Source: Brevibacterium epidermidis NBRC 14811
GTDB taxonomy: Bacteria > Actinomycetota > Actinomycetes > Actinomycetales > Brevibacteriaceae
Assembly: GCF_001570805.1 (NCBI RefSeq)
Contig: NZ_BCSJ01000015.1
Location: forward strand, 434,001 to 498,000
Length of the DNA stretch: 64,000 nucleotides
Reading direction: 5' to 3'
Shown here: positions 17,012 to 26,552 of the stretch, piece after piece
Layout: every line of letters begins with the position of its first letter
Position numbering within the stretch: the first letter of the stretch is position 1
Translations under genes and position numbers: made by a program
The notes under the pieces: generated by a model
Told to the model about the DNA's origin: nothing
Databases searched by the model: none
What the model saw: only the letters and a program-made list of their open reading frames with translations

Positions 17012-19234
17012 GTGGGACTCAACCCTGAATCCGCCGTTGCCCATATCGACAACGGCAGCTTCGGCAAACACACCATTCGCTTCGAAACCGGTCGGCTGGC
17101 CCAGCAGGCCGCCGGCTCCGCCGTCGCCTACCTCGACGACGACACCATGCTGTTCTCGGCCACCTCGGCCGGCAAGAACCCCCGTGAGGGCTTCGACTTC
17201 TTCCCCCTGACAGTCGACGTCGAAGAGCGCATGTACGCCGCCGGACGCATCCCCGGCTCGTTCTTCCGCCGCGAGGGTCGCCCCTCGACGGACGCGATCC
17301 TCACCTGCCGCCTCATCGACCGTCCGCTGCGCCCGTCCTTCGTCAAGGGCCTGCGCAACGAGGTCCAGGTCGTCGTCACCGTGATGTCGGTCAACCCCGA
17401 CCACATCTACGACGCTCTGGCCATCAACGCCGCCTCGATGTCGACCCAGCTCTCGGGTCTGCCGTTCTCCGGCCCCATCGGCGGTGTGCGCATCGCGCTC
17501 ATCGACGGCCAGTGGGTCGCCTTCCCGAACCACTCGCAGCTCGAGGACGCCGTGTTCAACATGGTCGTCGCCGGTCGCGTTGTCGGTGACGACGTCGCCA
17601 TCATGATGGTCGAGGCCGAAGCCACCGACAACGCCATCGACAAGATCAAGACCGGTGCAAAGGCCCCCACCGAGGAGGTCGTGTCCGAGGGTCTCGAAGC
17701 TGCGAAGCCGTTCATCGCCGAGCTCTGCCGTGCGCAGTCCGAACTCGCCGATCGCGCCGCAAAGCCGACCGTCGAATTCCCCGTCTTCCGCGACTACGAG
17801 GACGACGTCTTCGAAGCCGTCAAGGAACTCGCCGAGGCGAAGCAGACCGAGAACTTCCAGATCGCCGACAAGCAGGAGCGCGAAGCCGCAGGCGCCGCCC
17901 TCCTCGACGAGCTCTTCGAGAAGCTCGGAGAGCGCTTCGAGGGCCGTGAGAAGGAGATCGCGAACGCTCTCAACGCCCTGACGAAGCAGGTTGTGCGCAA
18001 GCGCATTCTCACCGAACAGGTCCGCATCGACGGCCGTGGGCTCAAGGACATCCGTCCGCTCACCGCCGAGACCAACGTCATCCCGCGCGTGCACGGTTCG
18101 GCCATCTTCGAACGTGGCGAGACCCAGATCCTGGGTGTCACCACGCTCAACATGCTCAAGCTCGAGCAGACCATCGACTCGCTCTCACCCGAGACGTCGA
18201 AGCGCTACATGCACCACTACAACTTCCCGCCCTACTCGGTCGGTGAGACCGGCCGCGTGGGCAGCCCGAAGCGCCGCGAAATCGGCCACGGTGCACTGGC
18301 AGAACGCGCCCTCGTGCCCGTTCTGCCCAAGCGCGAGGACTTCCCGTACGCCATCCGTGAGGTCTCCGAGGCCCTCGGCTCGAACGGTTCGACCTCCATG
18401 GGCTCGGTCTGCGCCTCGACGCTGGCCATGCTCTCGGCCGGTGTGCCGCTGCAGGCGCCCGTCGCCGGCATCGCCATGGGTCTCGTCTCCGACGTCATCT
18501 CCACCGACCAGGGCGAGCAGACCGCATACGCGGCTCTGACCGACATCCTCGGTGCTGAAGATGCCTTCGGCGATATGGACTTCAAGGTCGCCGGTACGCG
18601 TGACTTCGTCACCGCGATCCAGCTCGACACCAAGCTCGACGGCCTTCCCGCCTCGGTGCTCGGTGCCGCACTCAAGCAGGCCCGCGAAGCACGCATGGTC
18701 ATCCTCGACGTCATCGCCGAAGCCATCGACGCCCCGGCCGAGATGGCACCGACGGCACCGCGGATCATCTCCGTGAACATCCCCGTCGACAAGATCGGTG
18801 AGGTCATCGGGCCCAAGGGCAAGATGATCAACCAGATCCAGGAAGACACCGGCGCGGACATCAGCATCGAAGACGACGGAACCGTCCTCATCGGTGCCAC
18901 CGACGGACCGGCGGCCGAGGCTGCTCGTTCGATGATCAACGCGATCGCGAACCCGCAGGTTCCCGAGGTCGGCGAACGCTACCTGGGCACCGTGGTCAAG
19001 ACGATGAGCTTCGGCGCATTCGTCTCCCTGACCCCGGGCAAGGACGGCCTGCTGCACATCTCCGAGCTGCGTAAGCTCAACGATGGCAAGCGCGTCGAGG
19101 ACGTCGAAGACGTCGTCGGTGTGGGCCAGAAGGTCCAGGTCGAGATCACGAAGATCGATGACCGCGGCAAGCTTTCGCTGGCTCCGGTCACCGACGAAGA
19201 CGAGACGTCGGACGAAGAGGGATCAGACAACTGA
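17012..19234 (+). CDS. pnp: Polyribonucleotide nucleotidyltransferase (PNPase)
   Basis: 740 residues. It is a phosphorolytic 3'-5' exoribonuclease and polymerase, homotrimeric in the cytoplasm. It has two RNase PH domains ([24 protein letters not shown]; then [19 protein letters not shown] with the catalytic Asp in [13 protein letters not shown]), a KH domain ([25 protein letters not shown]) and an S1 domain ([30 protein letters not shown]). I chose GTG 17012, with AGGAG at 17002-17006; the frame stays open upstream, but that region is leader RNA. Confidence 0.96.
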   Translation: MGLNPESAVAHIDNGSFGKHTIRFETGRLAQQAAGSAVAYLDDDTMLFSATSAGKNPREGFDFFPLTVDVEERMYAAGRIPGSFFRREGRPSTDAILTCRLIDRPLRPSFVKGLRNEVQVVVTVMSVNPDHIYDALAINAASMSTQLSGLPFSGPIGGVRIALIDGQWVAFPNHSQLEDAVFNMVVAGRVVGDDVAIMMVEAEATDNAIDKIKTGAKAPTEEVVSEGLEAAKPFIAELCRAQSELADRAAKPTVEFPVFRDYEDDVFEAVKELAEAKQTENFQIADKQEREAAGAALLDELFEKLGERFEGREKEIANALNALTKQVVRKRILTEQVRIDGRGLKDIRPLTAETNVIPRVHGSAIFERGETQILGVTTLNMLKLEQTIDSLSPETSKRYMHHYNFPPYSVGETGRVGSPKRREIGHGALAERALVPVLPKREDFPYAIREVSEALGSNGSTSMGSVCASTLAMLSAGVPLQAPVAGIAMGLVSDVISTDQGEQTAYAALTDILGAEDAFGDMDFKVAGTRDFVTAIQLDTKLDGLPASVLGAALKQAREARMVILDVIAEAIDAPAEMAPTAPRIISVNIPVDKIGEVIGPKGKMINQIQEDTGADISIEDDGTVLIGATDGPAAEAARSMINAIANPQVPEVGERYLGTVVKTMSFGAFVSLTPGKDGLLHISELRKLNDGKRVEDVEDVVGVGQKVQVEITKIDDRGKLSLAPVTDEDETSDEEGSDN

Positions 19235-19296
19235 TACTGAGCAGTTCGCACACCGGGGAGGGCAGCCGAATCGATCGGTCTGTCCTCCCCGGTGGT

Positions 19297-20586
19297 TTGA
19301 CGCTGACCACCGAACACATGCCGGGCCTGGCCTCGGAGACGATCGGGATCTGGGTCGCAGCCGGGTCCCGTGACGAATCCGCCGAGACCGCAGGCTCCAC
19401 GCATTTCCTCGAGCACATGCTCTTCAAGGGCACCGGCAGCCGCGATGCGAAGACCATCGCAGCGGCTTTCGACCGCACCGGCGGGGATTCGAATGCGATC
19501 ACCGCCAAGGAGCTCACCTGCTACTACTCCAGGTGCCTGGTGACGGATCTGCCGAACATCACCGGGCTGCTCGTCGACATGGTCTCGAACTCCCAGCTCG
19601 ACGTCGAGGAGTTCGAACGCGAGCGCGGAGTCATCATCGAAGAGCTCGCGATGTCCGCCGATGATCCCGGGGACGTCCTCTTCGACGACTTCGATTCGCT
19701 GGTCTTCGGTTCGCATTCGCTGGCCCGCCCGGTGGGTGCGACGAAGGATCAGATCCGGGTGCTCGGCCACCACACCGTCATCGACCACTATCAGTCGACG
19801 TACATTCCGCCGCGGCTGGTCATCGCTGCCGCAGGTGGGGCGACCCATGAAGAGGTCCTCGCGATGGTTGATGACGCCCTCGCCGAGGCTGGGCTCGGGT
19901 CCCGTGCCGATGTGTGGTCGGGTGCCGGGTCGGGCTCTGAGTCCGCAATTGCCGGGACCGACTCGGTGGCGAAGGGATCGCACCTGGGTGGTGCCGCACG
20001 TGTGCGTCCGGAGTTCCAATCCGGGAAGTCGCATACGGTCAAGGACATCGAACAGCTGGGCATTCTGCTCGGCTGCGAAGGCCTGGAAGAAGGCCATGAC
20101 GACCGGTTCATCTACTCGGTCATGCTCACGATGCTCGGCGGCGGAATGTCGTCGCGGCTGTTCCAGAGCGTGCGCGAGGAACGCGGACTGGCCTATGCGG
20201 TGAACTGCGTAGCCAGCCAGTTCACGGACACCGGCACCTTCGGCATCTACGCCGGCTGCACGGCCGAGAACGCTCAGGCCGTCGTCGACCTGGCCATGAG
20301 CGAATGGGACCGACTCGCGCAGGAGGCCCCGAGTCAGTTCGAGCTCGACGAGATCGTGTCTCAGCTGTCTGGGTCGATGGTGCTCGGTCTCGAATCCTCT
20401 GCGGCGCGGATGAATCGTCTGGCCCGGTCGGAGATCTTCGGTCTGCCGCTTGAATCGCCGATGGATCTCATCGAACGCGTCCGTTCGGTCACGGCCGAGG
20501 ATGTCAGCGAGATGGCCGGACGGCTGCTGTCACGGCCCAAGGCTCTGGCCTTGGTCGGACCGGCCGCCGAGATCGTCCTGCCCTGA
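19297..20586 (+). CDS. M16 family zinc metallopeptidase (pitrilysin/PqqL-like)
   Basis: 429 residues. The inverted zinc motif HFLEH (residues 36-40) and the downstream glutamate segment VIIEELAMS (about 109-117) define M16 peptidases. The C-terminal half is the inactive M16_C domain (GGGMSSRLFQSVREERGLAYAV). It lies directly after pnp, the conserved actinobacterial pnp-peptidase order. The start is uncertain: TTG 19297 removes part of the usual first strand (SVLPGGLTLTTEH), and the only in-frame alternatives nearer pnp are CTG codons, one of which (19231) overlaps the pnp TGA. Confidence 0.87.
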   Translation: MTLTTEHMPGLASETIGIWVAAGSRDESAETAGSTHFLEHMLFKGTGSRDAKTIAAAFDRTGGDSNAITAKELTCYYSRCLVTDLPNITGLLVDMVSNSQLDVEEFERERGVIIEELAMSADDPGDVLFDDFDSLVFGSHSLARPVGATKDQIRVLGHHTVIDHYQSTYIPPRLVIAAAGGATHEEVLAMVDDALAEAGLGSRADVWSGAGSGSESAIAGTDSVAKGSHLGGAARVRPEFQSGKSHTVKDIEQLGILLGCEGLEEGHDDRFIYSVMLTMLGGGMSSRLFQSVREERGLAYAVNCVASQFTDTGTFGIYAGCTAENAQAVVDLAMSEWDRLAQEAPSQFELDEIVSQLSGSMVLGLESSAARMNRLARSEIFGLPLESPMDLIERVRSVTAEDVSEMAGRLLSRPKALALVGPAAEIVLP

Positions 20587-20663
20587 GTTCTCCTCTCCAT
20601 GTCGGGGCTGTGTCCCGGGGCGTGGGATGCTGGAGGACAGGGCGCTGAAGGAAGGCGGGGGAG

Positions 20664-21293
20664 ATGGCACGAAAGAATGCAGCCGTGCGTCGGGAGGAGA
20701 TCCTGGCGGCGACTGTCGAGGAGATCGAAGCATCCGGACTGAGGGCCCTGCGCGTCTCCGACGTCGCGGCACGGCTGGGCTTGAGCGCCAGCCTTGTCAT
20801 CTACCACTTCGAGACGAAGGAAGCCCTCGTCTCCGAGGCCTTCGACCATGCCGGGCGACAGGACGTCGAGCATGCCCGGGAGCTCGCTGCGGGGCAAGCG
20901 GGGGACCGTCCCGCCGGTGTGGACGGCGCGCCGCCGACGTCACCGGCACGCAATCGCCTGCGGGACGTCGTCGGCTGGTACATGCCCAGCGGGTCCTCGC
21001 GCAGTTGGAAGATCTGGATCGACGCATGGTCGGCCGGTCTCTTCGATGAGGCCGTTCGGTCGACTTTCGCCGCGCTTGACCGCGAATGGAAGTCGGTTCT
21101 GCGCGGACTCATGGACGAAGCGATCGCGGCAGGGGAGTGCCGGACCCCGACTGGGGGCACCGAAGCCTGCGCGACTCGGATCCTCGCCTACCTCGACGGT
21201 CTGGCGGTCCAAGTGATGGTCAACCCTTCCGCGGTCGACACTGCAGTGCTCGCGACCTGGGTCGACGACTTTCTCACCCACGAACTCGGGTGA
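20664..21293 (+). CDS. TetR family transcriptional regulator
   Basis: 209 residues. The N-terminal helix-turn-helix covers RREEILAATVEEIEASGLRALRVSDVAARLGLSASLVIYHF (residues about 8-48), followed by the FETKEAL helix typical of TetR. The C-terminal ligand domain ends with a dimerisation-type helix (ILAYLDGLAVQVMV), close to the BetI-like TetR_C group. GGCGGGGGAG precedes the ATG. It is co-oriented with the catabolic cluster that begins 258 bases downstream behind a palindrome, so it is a candidate regulator of that cluster. Confidence 0.88.
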   Translation: MARKNAAVRREEILAATVEEIEASGLRALRVSDVAARLGLSASLVIYHFETKEALVSEAFDHAGRQDVEHARELAAGQAGDRPAGVDGAPPTSPARNRLRDVVGWYMPSGSSRSWKIWIDAWSAGLFDEAVRSTFAALDREWKSVLRGLMDEAIAAGECRTPTGGTEACATRILAYLDGLAVQVMVNPSAVDTAVLATWVDDFLTHELG

Positions 21294-21330
21294 GGGCTCT
21301 GCCCGGACTGTCTTACGGGTGTGAAGGTGG

Positions 21331-21390
21331 ATTCTCCGGTCGATCCAATGCGGTTTGGACGCTGAGAACGCTCGGGATCGACCGGAGAAT
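21331..21390. terminator. 16-bp perfect inverted repeat with 28-base loop after the TetR gene
   Basis: ATTCTCCGGTCGATCC at 21331-21346 is repeated as its exact complement at 21375-21390, with a 28-base loop. It lies 38 bases after the TetR stop and upstream of the next promoter. No U-tract follows. It is a long stable RNA hairpin or a palindromic remnant, and probably limits readthrough into the catabolic cluster. Confidence 0.55.
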
Positions 21391-21447
21391 GCTCTCGCGT
21401 GAGCCCGCTGCCTCGTTCCCGGGTGGCACCTGACCCAATGTGTGCCC

Positions 21448-21476
21448 TTGACGCGGTGTCCCGGCCCCGTCAGACT
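21448..21476 (+). promoter_or_regulatory. Promoter of the amino-acid catabolic cluster
   Basis: TTGACG at 21448-21453 and CAGACT at 21471-21476 are separated by 17 bases, a good housekeeping-sigma spacing. The expected transcription start near 21483 lies immediately before the palindromic operator. Confidence 0.6.
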
Positions 21477-21488
21477 GGAACCACACTC

Positions 21489-21510
21489 TTACTGAATCGC
21501 GGTTCAGTAA
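21489..21510. promoter_or_regulatory. 22-bp palindromic operator, TetR type
   Basis: TTACTGAA (21489-21496) and TTCAGTAA (21503-21510) flank TCGCGG, giving a palindrome with a single mismatched pair. Size and symmetry suit a TetR-family dimer. It covers the start of the transcript and ends just before an AGGA, so binding would block transcription of the dehydrogenase gene. The adjacent TetR protein (20664-21293) is the likeliest binder; this is inference. Confidence 0.65.
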
Positions 21511-21550
21511 AGGACGAATGCTCCGCCTCACCGCCCCTCCTGGAGGCCTC

Positions 21551-22735
21551 ATGTTCATGGACATCACGTGGCAGGACCCTGTCACCGGCGCACTCGGCTA
21601 TGTCGTCATCGACACCCTCGTGCGCGGCACGGCCTCCGGCGGACTGCGTATGCGCAAAGGCTGCACCCTCGAGGAGGTGCGCGGACTCGCCCAGGGCATG
21701 ACCCGGAAGGAAGCCATCCACCTCCGCGACGGCCGAGCCTACGTCCCCGTCGGCGGCGCCAAGGGCGGAATCGACTTCGACCCCCGCGCACCCGGAGCGA
21801 AAGACGTCCTCGAACGCTTCCTCGTCGACATCAACCCGATCATGCACGCCTACTGGGCGCTCGGCGAAGACCTCGGCGTCCGCCAGGACGACATCGACGA
21901 AATCCTCGCCCGCCGCGAACTCGGCTCCGGACTCTCCGCCGTGGCGAAACTCGTCGATGACCCGGACGCCGTCGAAACCCGCACGCAGACCGCGTTCTCC
22001 ACCATCGTCGACGGCGTCGCCCAGGACGAACTCGTCGGCGGACTCGGCGTGGCCACCTCGGTGATCGCCGCCCTCGACGCCGCCGGACGCAAGCCCAGCG
22101 AATCCACCGCCGTCATCCAAGGCTTCGGGTCAATGGGCGGAGCCACCGCCCGCTACCTCGCCGAGGCGGGACTGCGCATCGTCGGCATCGCCGATGCCGA
22201 CGGGTTCGTGACCAACCCCGACGGACTCGACGTCGAAACCCTGCTCGCCACCCGCGACCCCTTCGGCGGAATCGACCGCTCCTCGCTGCGGTCGGACGAC
22301 CGCGATGGTGATCGCGACGACTGGCTGGCAGCCGATGCCGACGTCCTCGTCCCCGCCGCCGTCAGCTACGCGATCACCGGTGACAACTGCGACCGCATCA
22401 CAGCCTCGCTCATCGTCGAAGCCGCGAACATGCCCGTCCTGCCCGAAGCCGAAGAGACGCTGCTGGCCCGCGGGGTCACCGTCGTCCCCGACTTCCTCGC
22501 GAACTCGGCGACGAACGCCTGGTGGTGGTGGGTGACCTTCGGCGACGTCGACGGCACCTGGGATGACAGCCATGCCATCGTCACCACCACCCTGCGCGAA
22601 CTCACCGCCGAAGTCCTCACCTCAGCCCGGGAGCAGGGCATCAGCCCCCGCGCGGCCGCGCAGGCGAAGGTCGATGCGAACCTCGCCCGACTCGCCGACC
22701 TCACTGCAGATCCCGCCTCGGCGCCGGAAAGCTAG
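21551..22735 (+). CDS. Glu/Leu/Phe/Val dehydrogenase family amino-acid dehydrogenase
   Basis: 394 residues. It is predicted to catalyse NAD(P)-dependent oxidative deamination of an amino acid to its 2-oxo acid. The dimerisation domain has RGTASGGLRMRKG and the catalytic-lysine motif PVGGAKGGIDFDPR. The Rossmann domain shows AVIQGFGSMGGATARYLAE and GIADADGFV. Substrate specificity is not readable. I chose ATG 21551 because GGAGG sits 4 bases upstream; an in-frame ATG at 21518 adds 11 residues with only AGGA upstream. First gene of the cluster; the stop lies 4 bases before the acyl-CoA ligase. Confidence 0.85.
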   Translation: MFMDITWQDPVTGALGYVVIDTLVRGTASGGLRMRKGCTLEEVRGLAQGMTRKEAIHLRDGRAYVPVGGAKGGIDFDPRAPGAKDVLERFLVDINPIMHAYWALGEDLGVRQDDIDEILARRELGSGLSAVAKLVDDPDAVETRTQTAFSTIVDGVAQDELVGGLGVATSVIAALDAAGRKPSESTAVIQGFGSMGGATARYLAEAGLRIVGIADADGFVTNPDGLDVETLLATRDPFGGIDRSSLRSDDRDGDRDDWLAADADVLVPAAVSYAITGDNCDRITASLIVEAANMPVLPEAEETLLARGVTVVPDFLANSATNAWWWWVTFGDVDGTWDDSHAIVTTTLRELTAEVLTSAREQGISPRAAAQAKVDANLARLADLTADPASAPES

Positions 22736-22739
22736 CGAC

Positions 22740-24782
22740 ATGGATGCGTTCTTCGATCCCGGCAGCGTGGCCGTCCTCGGAGCATCGAACGATTCCAGCA
22801 AATGGGGCTTCTGGCTCGCCGCCGGAGCCCTGCGCGGAGACGAGCGCCGCCGCGTCTATCTCATCAACTCAAGTGCCGCCTCGATCCAAGGCCAACCGAC
22901 GTTCACGCATCTGCGCGAACTGCCCGAGGTGCCCGAACTCCTCGTCATCTCCGTACCCGGCCCCACGGTGGCAGGCGTTGTCGCCGAGGCGCTCGATCTC
23001 GGGGTGCGCGCCTTCCTCATCATCTCTGCCCGTGTCCCTGACGCCGCGGATCTGGCCGCCGCCATCCGGTCCGCCGGGGGCCGCCTCATCGGCCCGAACT
23101 CGCTGGGACTCGTCGACTCAAGCAATGAGCTGCTCCTGGCGTGGGGCAATTTCACGCCCGGGACCCTCGCCGTGGTCACGCAGAGCGGTCAGCTCGGCAC
23201 GGAGATCGCGACGCTGTCGGCGCGCAGCGGACTGGGCATCTCCCGTTTCGCATCGATCGGCGGCCAGTCCGATGTCCGCGCCGCCGAGGTGCTCGCGACC
23301 CTCGTCGACGATCCGGCCACCACCCAGGTCGCCCTCTACCTCGAATCGTTCACCGGCGGCACCGCCCTCGTCACCGCGCTCAAGGCCCTGCGCGCGGCCG
23401 GAAAACCGACGATGATCCTCACCATCGGCGCCTCCTCAGCCGGGGCCCGACTCGCGAAATCGCACACGGGGTCACTGACCTCGACGATGGACACCGTCGA
23501 CGCTGCCTGCCGCGCCGCCGGAGCCATTCGGCTCAACACTCCTGGTCAGCTCGTCGAAGTCGCCGGCTTCTTCGCCACCGGTTGGCTGCCTGCAGGCCAC
23601 CGCGTCGCCGTGCTCTCCGACTCCGGCGGACAAGGGGCGATCGCCGCCGACACAGCCGAGAACTGGGGACTCGGCGTGCCCGAACTCAGCCCGGACACCG
23701 GCCGACGCATCAGTGAACTGCTGCCCGAGGCGTCCCACATCGATAATCCCATCGACCTCGACGGGGCAGGGGAGAAGAACCTCGACACCTACGCCGATGT
23801 CACCGAGGCGCTGCTGGCCGACCCCGCCATCGACGCCGTGATCCTCTCCGGCTATTTCGGGTGCTATGGCCAAGACATCCCCGAACTCGGTACGGCCGAG
23901 CTGGCCGTCGTCGAACGTCTCGGACGGGTCGTCGGGGAGGCGAAGAAGCCCGTCATCGTCCACTCCATGAGCGCGGACTCGAAGGCCGTGACCCGACTGT
24001 GGGAACTCGGCATCCCCGCCTACACCTCGATCGAAGCCGCCATGCGCGTGCTCGCCCACTCAGGCTTCTACGCCGCCCACTCCGGTCGGCTCACCGACAC
24101 CCAGGATCTCACTGGTCCTGTGACCCCGTGGGGGACGGGCTACGCGGCCGCCCGCGACGTCATCTCCCGGGCCGGTGTGCCTGTTCCCGCCGCGGTGAGC
24201 CTGGGGAAGGGACGCGAACCCGCCGAGGCGGTCCCGAACTCCGGACTCAAGCCCCCGTTCGCGCTCAAGGCCGGATGGCCGGCGCACAAGACCGAGGTCG
24301 GGGGCATTGTCCTGGGGTTGAACGATCTCGCTGCGGTCGACACTGCCTATGCGGACATGGTCGGCCGCCTCGGCGAGGGTGACTACATTCTTGAGGAGAT
24401 GGACACCCGCGATCATGTCGCCGAGATCCTCGTCGGTGGGCGGCAGGATGAGAACTTCGGACCGGTGGTCATGGTGGCGGCCGGCGGCACTGAGACCGAG
24501 CTCTTCGCCGATACCTGGCTCGAACTCGCGCCCGTGACCCATGTCGAAGCCCTCGACATGATCGCGCGACTGAGCTGCTCGCGGCTGCTCACCGGGTGGC
24601 GCGGTCGGCCAGCCGCGGACGTCGACGGACTCGCCGAGGTCATCGTCGCAGTATCGCGACTGGTGGCGGCGAACAACGATATCGCCGAGATCGAGATCAA
24701 CCCTGTGCGCGTCGCTCCTGGTGGGGCGGTTGCCGTCGATGCGCTCGTCGTGACCGGCGAAAACGTGAAGAGCGCAGAATGA
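22740..24782 (+). CDS. NDP-forming acyl-CoA ligase (acetate-CoA ligase family, fused subunits)
   Basis: 680 residues. It interconverts acyl-CoA + ADP + Pi with acid + CoA + ATP. Domain order: CoA-binding Rossmann (DPGSVAVLGASNDSSKWG, residues 5-22), succinyl-CoA-ligase-like domain with the phospho-histidine loop AKSHTGSLTSTMDT near residue 242, a second ligase domain, and a C-terminal ATP-grasp domain (PFALKAGWPAHKTEVGGIVLGL to EIEINPVRV). The alpha and beta subunits of archaeal homologues are fused here. It starts 4 bases after the dehydrogenase stop and ends 16 bases before the next start, so the genes are co-transcribed. Confidence 0.88.
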   Translation: MDAFFDPGSVAVLGASNDSSKWGFWLAAGALRGDERRRVYLINSSAASIQGQPTFTHLRELPEVPELLVISVPGPTVAGVVAEALDLGVRAFLIISARVPDAADLAAAIRSAGGRLIGPNSLGLVDSSNELLLAWGNFTPGTLAVVTQSGQLGTEIATLSARSGLGISRFASIGGQSDVRAAEVLATLVDDPATTQVALYLESFTGGTALVTALKALRAAGKPTMILTIGASSAGARLAKSHTGSLTSTMDTVDAACRAAGAIRLNTPGQLVEVAGFFATGWLPAGHRVAVLSDSGGQGAIAADTAENWGLGVPELSPDTGRRISELLPEASHIDNPIDLDGAGEKNLDTYADVTEALLADPAIDAVILSGYFGCYGQDIPELGTAELAVVERLGRVVGEAKKPVIVHSMSADSKAVTRLWELGIPAYTSIEAAMRVLAHSGFYAAHSGRLTDTQDLTGPVTPWGTGYAAARDVISRAGVPVPAAVSLGKGREPAEAVPNSGLKPPFALKAGWPAHKTEVGGIVLGLNDLAAVDTAYADMVGRLGEGDYILEEMDTRDHVAEILVGGRQDENFGPVVMVAAGGTETELFADTWLELAPVTHVEALDMIARLSCSRLLTGWRGRPAADVDGLAEVIVAVSRLVAANNDIAEIEINPVRVAPGGAVAVDALVVTGENVKSAE

Positions 24783-24798
24783 GAAGCGAGGAATGAGA

Positions 24799-26463
24799 AT
24801 GGAACCAATGACCATCACCGGCGGTGCCCACCTGGCCCGCGCGCTCAAGGCCGAGGGGATCGCCCGAGTCTTCGGGATCCCCGGCACCCATAATCTCGAG
24901 ATCTTCGCGCAGCTGTCGGCCCACGGCATCGACATCGTCTCGCCCCGCCACGAACAGGGTGCCGGCTATATGGCCGATGGTGCCGCCCGCGTCACCGGCG
25001 AGGTGCAGGTGATCGTCACGACCACGGGCCCGGCCGCGCTCAACGCACTGACCGCGCTGCTGCAGTCGTTCACCGACTCGGTTCCCGTCCTCCTCATCAC
25101 CCCCGGCATGCCGCTGACCCATCCCGGACGCGGCAACGGACTCCTCCACGAAGTCCGCAACCAGTCCGCCGCGCTGTCCGCGGTGCTCACCGAAGTCATG
25201 CGAGTCACCAGCCCCGGCGAAGTCTCCCTGGCAGTCGGGCAGACCCTGTCTGCCATGCGCTCGGGCAGGACGAGACCGGCCGCGATCGAGATCCCCCTCG
25301 ACCTCATAGAGACTGAGGGTCCTGGCCGTCTGCACCCGTCCGTGACCCGGGCCCTGCCCGGTCCGGTCACCGAGCAGATCGACACCGCCGCCGAGGCGAT
25401 TGCAGCCTCCCAGCGTCCGCTCATCATCGCTGGCGCCGGGGCGCTTGGGGCCGGTGCCGCGGGTGCCAGCTGCGGTGCGGGGGAGGAGACCACAGCTCTG
25501 GCGGAGACGCTCGGGGCCGGGATCGTCCTGTCCTCGAACGCCAAGGGACTCGTCGACGACCGAGCCGAGACCGCCATCGGTGCGATCGGTGTCCTCGAGC
25601 TCCTCCCTGAACTCACCGGTGATGCCGATACGGTCATCGCGATCGGCACGGAACTCGCGCCCAGCGACTTCTGGCCCGAACCGCTGCCCCTGCCTGAGAC
25701 CGTTGTGCGCATCGACATCGACGAGGTGCAGATGCTCACGAACGCGACAGTGACCCACCCGATCCTCGCCGACGCGCGGGCCGCGACAGCGGCGCTGAAC
25801 GTCCGAGTGACCGCGATGCGGGCGAAGTCCGCGACTGCCGCCGCACGGGACTGGACGGCGGACTGGAAGTCGAGGGCCGCTTCGGCAGGGGAATCCGATG
25901 GCCGGCCCTGGGCCGAGCTCACCGACGCACTCACCACATTCGGGGACTCGGCGGAGACCCCGCTCATCATCGGCGCGGACTCGACGATGGCCTGCTACTA
26001 CGGTGTGCAGACCGGGTGGAAGGCGCGCCCTGGCGACCGGTTCCTCTACCCGGCCGGGGCGGGAACCCTCGGGTACGGGCTACCCGCAGGAATCGGAGCG
26101 AAACTCGCATCACCGCAGGCCAGGGTGGTTGCCGTCGAAGGTGACGGCGGGTCGATGTTCACCATCGCCGAACTAGCCGCGGCCGTGCAGGCAGGCGTGC
26201 GGATGACGCTCATCATCGTCGACAACGGCGGGTACGGCGAGATCCGCAACGAGATGGAAGACCGCGGGGACACTCCCTCAGGCGTGAAGCTCACCGGCCC
26301 GGACTTCCCGGCACTCGCACGCGCGATGGGTGCCCGCGGGGTCCACGTCGACGGTCGGGACGCGCTGCTGGAGGCCCTGAATGAGGCGGAGGCAGGGGAG
26401 GGGCCGACTCTCATCCACATGACCGAGGACTCACGAGCCGGAGCGGACATGCTTCGCGGCTGA
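24799..26463 (+). CDS. ThDP-dependent 2-oxoacid decarboxylase/acetolactate-synthase-like enzyme
   Basis: 554 residues. The N-terminal PYR domain has the catalytic glutamate in SPRHEQGAGYMADGAARV. The C-terminal PP domain has the cofactor motif GDGGSMF followed by VDNGGYGEIRN. The segment GMPLTHPGRGNGLLHEVRNQ is characteristic of proteins annotated as 5-guanidino-2-oxopentanoate decarboxylase (AruI-like), so decarboxylation of a 2-oxo acid made by the upstream dehydrogenase is plausible; the substrate is unproven. I chose ATG 24799 because GAGGA lies 6 bases upstream; the ATG at 24793 is too close to it. Confidence 0.83.
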   Translation: MEPMTITGGAHLARALKAEGIARVFGIPGTHNLEIFAQLSAHGIDIVSPRHEQGAGYMADGAARVTGEVQVIVTTTGPAALNALTALLQSFTDSVPVLLITPGMPLTHPGRGNGLLHEVRNQSAALSAVLTEVMRVTSPGEVSLAVGQTLSAMRSGRTRPAAIEIPLDLIETEGPGRLHPSVTRALPGPVTEQIDTAAEAIAASQRPLIIAGAGALGAGAAGASCGAGEETTALAETLGAGIVLSSNAKGLVDDRAETAIGAIGVLELLPELTGDADTVIAIGTELAPSDFWPEPLPLPETVVRIDIDEVQMLTNATVTHPILADARAATAALNVRVTAMRAKSATAAARDWTADWKSRAASAGESDGRPWAELTDALTTFGDSAETPLIIGADSTMACYYGVQTGWKARPGDRFLYPAGAGTLGYGLPAGIGAKLASPQARVVAVEGDGGSMFTIAELAAAVQAGVRMTLIIVDNGGYGEIRNEMEDRGDTPSGVKLTGPDFPALARAMGARGVHVDGRDALLEALNEAEAGEGPTLIHMTEDSRAGADMLRG

Positions 26464-26478
26464 GGATCGCCAACCGTC

Positions 26479-26504
26479 GGTCGGGCGCAAGGGCGCGCCC
26501 GACC
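26479..26504 (+). terminator. Hairpin between the ThDP enzyme and acyl-CoA dehydrogenase genes
   Basis: GGTCGGGCGC and GCGCCCGACC arms form a 10-bp GC-rich stem 15 bases after the ThDP-enzyme stop. No U-tract follows, so it may reduce rather than stop expression of the downstream dehydrogenase. Confidence 0.5.
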
Positions 26505-26552
26505 TCCACACGCATCAGAGTCCGGGCTCTGTACCCATCAAAGGAGACCATC

